The notes under the pieces are model-generated. The model was not told the origin of the DNA and did not search any database. It saw nothing but the letters and a program-made list of their open reading frames with translations. From Doris montereyensis (taxonomy: Eukaryota; Mollusca; Gastropoda; Nudibranchia; Dorididae): DNA of 64,000 nucleotides. Within the stretch, counting starts at the first letter, position 1. Every line of letters begins with the position of its first letter. The stretch covers positions 30,001 to 94,000 of the forward strand of contig JAXRKP010001358.1 of NCBI GenBank assembly GCA_037039925.1. Reading direction: 5' to 3'. This document shows, piece by piece, positions 60,461 through 64,000 of this stretch. The translations under genes and the position numbers were made by a program.

Positions 60461-60589
60461 TATAATAATAGCAGGGTGAAAGACGAATGTTCAAGAACAT
60501 AAAGTAAAGAAGCATGACCCACCATCGGCAACAAGTCAAGAAAAAGGTGCGTTGGCACTGAATGATTTTTTCTCTCATTAGAATTTACC

Positions 60590-60680
60590 CTATGCACCAT
60601 ATGTGATGATCATCTCAGGGTCAATTAAGGGGAAATAGCCTGATAAAAGACACCTACCAGCAGCATCCGTCAACTTCCCA
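60590..60680. repeat. dispersed AATTTACCC repeat, copy
   Basis: AATTTACCCTATGCACCA, ATCTCAGGGTCAATTAAG and CACCTACCAGCAGCATCC in order. A weaker fragment sits at 60140-60230. Confidence 0.6.
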
Positions 60681-60718
60681 CAGTGGCATTGATAATACTG
60701 AAAATTTAGACAAGTAAC

Positions 60719-60761
60719 TAGAAAAGATCATGAAGGAGAGTCGAAGTCCGACTGCAGCCAT
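60719..60761 (-). other. possible signal-peptide exon of the saposin-like gene
   Basis: ATG at 60761-60759 opens a short hydrophobic stretch (MAAVGLRLSFMIFS) and a GT at 60718 gives the phase 1 that the 59954-59884 exon needs. The donor is weak and the peptide short for a signal sequence. Offered only as a candidate. Confidence 0.2.
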
Positions 60762-61086
60762 GATAAAGAATCAGCTTGAAATTCACACTGTCTTTTTTTT
60801 TGTTGGAAATCCACACAAAAATCCTATCTGGAGTACCAGAAAGGCTTCTGGGATGCATTTTTATAATTGAGAAAAAGAAATTCTTAATTTTACAGAATTA
60901 AACCAACATTTAATAAAATGATACGAAACTCAGGACAGACACAGTAATGGATATTTGATTATGATTAATGAAGCCTAACACTAACACAGTGCAGCACTTC
61001 AAAGTATGGAGTGATTAAATGGAAGGCAAAGAACAAAGAGAAGGAATAAAACCCAACAAACAACCCATAAAGCATGACCTAAAAAC

Positions 61087-64000
61087 TTTCTTTCTTTCTT
61101 TATCAGTTCTATTTTGCTTTCCGGTGTATGGGTTCAGATGCCTGAGATGATCTTTCTCCAGGCTGCCCTGTCCTGGCATTTTCTGTTTTCTTCTAAAAAA
61201 GTTAAATTTCAATGCTTTAATGCCTCTTTTATATCTTCTTCCCACTTTATGTGAGGTCTGCTTATCGATCTTTTACCTTGGGCTTTAGCAGTGTATACTG
61301 ATTTAGCTATTCTATTGTCATTCGTTCTGTTTACACGCCCAAACCATCTCAATTGATTTATTTCCATCTTAGTTTTTATGCCATCTGCTTTATTGTTGTG
61401 TTTCTGATTTTGTTTCTTTTAGTTTTCTCTACTCCTCTTCTTAGATATTTCATTTCAGCTGCTTGTACCCTACTGCATTCTCTTACTGTCTAAGGTCCAG
61501 GTTTTGCTGCCATAGAGGAGAATAGGACAATAAACTGTGTTGTATACTGCCATTTTGGTTTTTGTTGACAATTCTTGTTTACCTATAAATGCCTTTCCTA
61601 GATGGTTAAATATTGTCATTGCCTTTTGGATTCTCTGGCTGATTTCTTCTCTTGCTTTTCCCTCTGAGTTAATCATTACTTCTAGGTAATTGTAGCTGTG
61701 AACTTGTTCTAAATTTTCCCAGGCCAATTTAAGATTTTGTATTTTAGCTTCTCTAGTTACTAGCATTGTTTTTATTTACTTTGCATTTACTCTCATTCCT
61801 CTTTTTTTTAGTTCATTATTTATCATGTTGATATTCGATTGAAGGTCACTTTCTGATTTTTCAAACAGAATTAAATCATCAGCAAATGAAAGCCTTGATA
61901 CATTTACTGGTTTGAGCTTCCACATACCTACATTGATTTTCTTCATTTTTGAGGATGCCTTTGCGACTGAATCCATAAATGTGATAAACAAAAGAGGACT
62001 TAGGATACAACCCTGTCTTACTCCTATATCTACATCACATTCTACAGATATGTTTCCAGCTACCCTCACTGCACATGTTGGTTTATTGTAAAAACTTTTA
62101 ATGGCTTCTATTAAATTTTGCTCTACATTGTGTTCTTTTAATGAATGCCATAGTTCGTCCCTCCTCACAGTGTTAAATGCCTTTTCTAAGTCTATAAAAC
62201 ACAGGTGCAAGTCAATGTTTCACTCAAGGAATTTTTCTATTATTTGTCTAATTGTAAATATGTGGTCTTGTACACTTCTTCCTGGTCTAAATCCACTCTG
62301 ATGCTCTTCAATCTGATCCTCTACTCTTTTCCTTAGTCTCATTTCCAGTATCCTGGCATACACTTTTCCTGGTACGTTAAGTAGTGATATCCCTCTATAG
62401 TTTGAGCATTCCATAGTTGATCCTTTCTTGTGTATTGGTACTACTGTTCCCTTTTTTCAGTCATCTGGCACCTGTTTGGACTTTCATGCTTGTTGGCATA
62501 TTGCATGTAGCAGTTTGTCTGCCTCTCTCCCTTGGTTTTTAATCATTTCTGGATAAACCTGATCTGTTCCTGGGGCCTTTCCTAATTTCCCTTTTCTTAT
62601 AACTGTTTGGAGTTCTTCCATTGAGATATCTATATCTTCAACTGTCTCCTCTGGATTACTTGTTACTCCTACTAATTGATCTTTACTTCTTGTTTCATAT
62701 GTTCTGGAGGGATTATGTAAATGTTGAAAATATTTTCTCCATGTTTCCATGATTTCGCTGTCTTCTTTCATTATTTCTCCTTTAGCGTTCTTAATTTGTC
62801 GTATTGGGCATGCTTTGGTCTTTCTGATGCTCTTCATTGCCCCCCAGATCGAACATTTTGATTTCCTTGATAGCTTTCTTGAAGTCTTTGTCCAAACTCT
62901 TCCCATTGTTCCTGTTCTGCTTTCCTTACTTCTTCTTTGGCGATAGTTCTTTTACTCACGTAATCTATCCTTTCCTTTGGCCTCTTTGTTTGCAAGTATT
63001 TCTTCCAGGCATCCTTCTTTTCTTTGATCTTAGTCTTGACATTCTAATTCCACCATGCTATTTTTTTCCTATCTCTTATAATTTGTTTCCTATCACAGAC
63101 CTCTTCAGTACAACTGAGAAATGTTTCCTTATACAATGGCCATTTTTCTTTTATTGTGCTTTCATTCAGATCCACCTGCCTTTCATTGGTAAATCTTTTT
63201 TTATCCTAGATTGGTATATCTGTTTTATTATTGGTTTATCTAGGTCCTCTATTTAAATTTAGTAACTTTCTTCTCTTTCCTTTTCTGTTTGTTTTCCTTC
63301 AATCAGTAATCTCATTTTGCCAATCACTAGATGATGATCATTAAATATTTCAGCTCCTCTGTTTGTACTGTAAAAAGGGAGCTGCTAGTATTATGTAGTC
63401 TATGATTGACTTTTCACATCTGTCTTCTTTTACTCTTGTACATTTGTGGATATCTTTATGAGGAAAGAAGGTGTTGGCTATTTTCATGTTATTCTTTATG
63501 AAAAAATATATTAGTCTCTCTCGATTTGGAGAAGTTATCTCTCCTTCTTTGCCTATTACTCCTCCTGATGTTTCTAAATTGTTGCCTACTCTAGCGTTTA
63601 AATCTCCTAAAACCATTGGTTCCTGTTTGGGTGTAAGATCCTCTGTAGCTATTTGTAAATTGTTTTTGAAGATATCTTTTTCTTCTTTGGTGGCGTCTTC
63701 GTTTTATCCATAAGCTATTATTAATTAGATTTCTCTTCCTTTTGCTTTAATATTTACCTCTAATAGCCATGAGCTTATAAATTTACAGCTTTCAAGTAGC
63801 TTTCCATGCCTTTTATGTATTAGGAGACCTACTCCTGCTCTATGAGAAGATTAAAGTACGATTTAGTCCTACATTTTCTATTCCTTGTCCTTTTTTCTTT
63901 GTTTCTGTACTCGACCAAAATGTCTACTTTGAATCTTTCAATTTCTTCAGCTAATTTTAACTCTTTTCCATTTGTTGCCCTAATATTCCATGTTCCAAAA
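61087..64000 (-). mobile_element. longer copy of the same LINE, running off the right edge
   Basis: Reading from the right edge leftwards on the minus strand: the start of an endonuclease domain (WNIRATNGKELKLAEEIE near 63930-64000), its centre (VLGDLNARVGNNLET and CEKSIIDYII, 63350-63616), the linker and RT start (GKAPGTDQVYPEMIK, 62484-62906), YRGISLLNVPGKVYARILEM (62220-62414), the RT core with LSFADDLILF (61776-62210), the thumb-like region with YLEVMINSEG and LLYGSKTWTLD (61470-61766), and the C-terminal tail to 61087, ending in AAAG repeats. Order and content fit an APE-type endonuclease-RT ORF2. Several frame breaks and an early stop show decay. The 5' end lies outside the window. Confidence 0.92.

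Overview
This is a eukaryotic, AT-rich, intron-rich animal contig. Gene structures, repeat types and long pyrimidine microsatellites suggest an invertebrate, most likely a lophotrochozoan such as a mollusc. That placement is an inference and no single base proves it. Three conserved protein-coding genes can be read by joining exons at canonical GT/AG sites: (1) the 3' part of a MOSMO-like four-pass membrane protein on the + strand (3314-4513, first exon outside or not found); (2) a complete mitochondrial aconitase gene (ACO2-like, - strand, 14825-40547, 21 coding exons, 785 residues); (3) a saposin-like gene on the - strand (48977-59954, nine coding exons, four six-cysteine saposin B domains; the signal-peptide exon is uncertain).

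Each of the three genes carries one isolated 1-base deletion in an otherwise intact, strongly conserved exon (near 4440-4444, 26261-26265 and 50610-50611). The splice phases, domain spacing and downstream residues all fit again once the shift is allowed for. The simplest reading is single-base under-calling in the assembly, not three pseudogenes.

Most of the remaining DNA is repeats. Mobile elements with ends visible in the sequence are: a 5'-truncated LINE with a 12-bp target-site duplication (6601-7930) and a longer, near full-length relative running off the right edge (61087-64000); a decayed piggyBac element inside ACO2 intron 3 with TTAA target duplication (33222-35462); two small non-autonomous TTAA elements (19274-19563, 36580-37266); two pogo/Tigger-like TA elements (11243-12164, 26579-27302); a TA-flanked inverted-repeat element at the edge of a (TA)n microsatellite (10211-10667); a hAT/ZMYM1-like transposase remnant (44079-45260); and several tRNA-derived SINE copies.

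The most unusual structure is in ACO2 intron 6 (28400-31690): a block of about 815 bp repeated in tandem. Three of its units carry a short element in which a tRNA-like body with A and B boxes sits between inverted-repeat arms of about 65 bp. A dispersed relative lies near 53944. Other notable items are a 26-bp minisatellite of about 29 copies in the saposin gene (51065-51833), a 440-bp (CT)n tract that directly precedes an open, splice-flanked segment (43101-43674), and a decayed hammerhead-ribozyme-like core (4811-4847). Regions not listed as features are AT-rich non-coding DNA in which I see no supportable gene.
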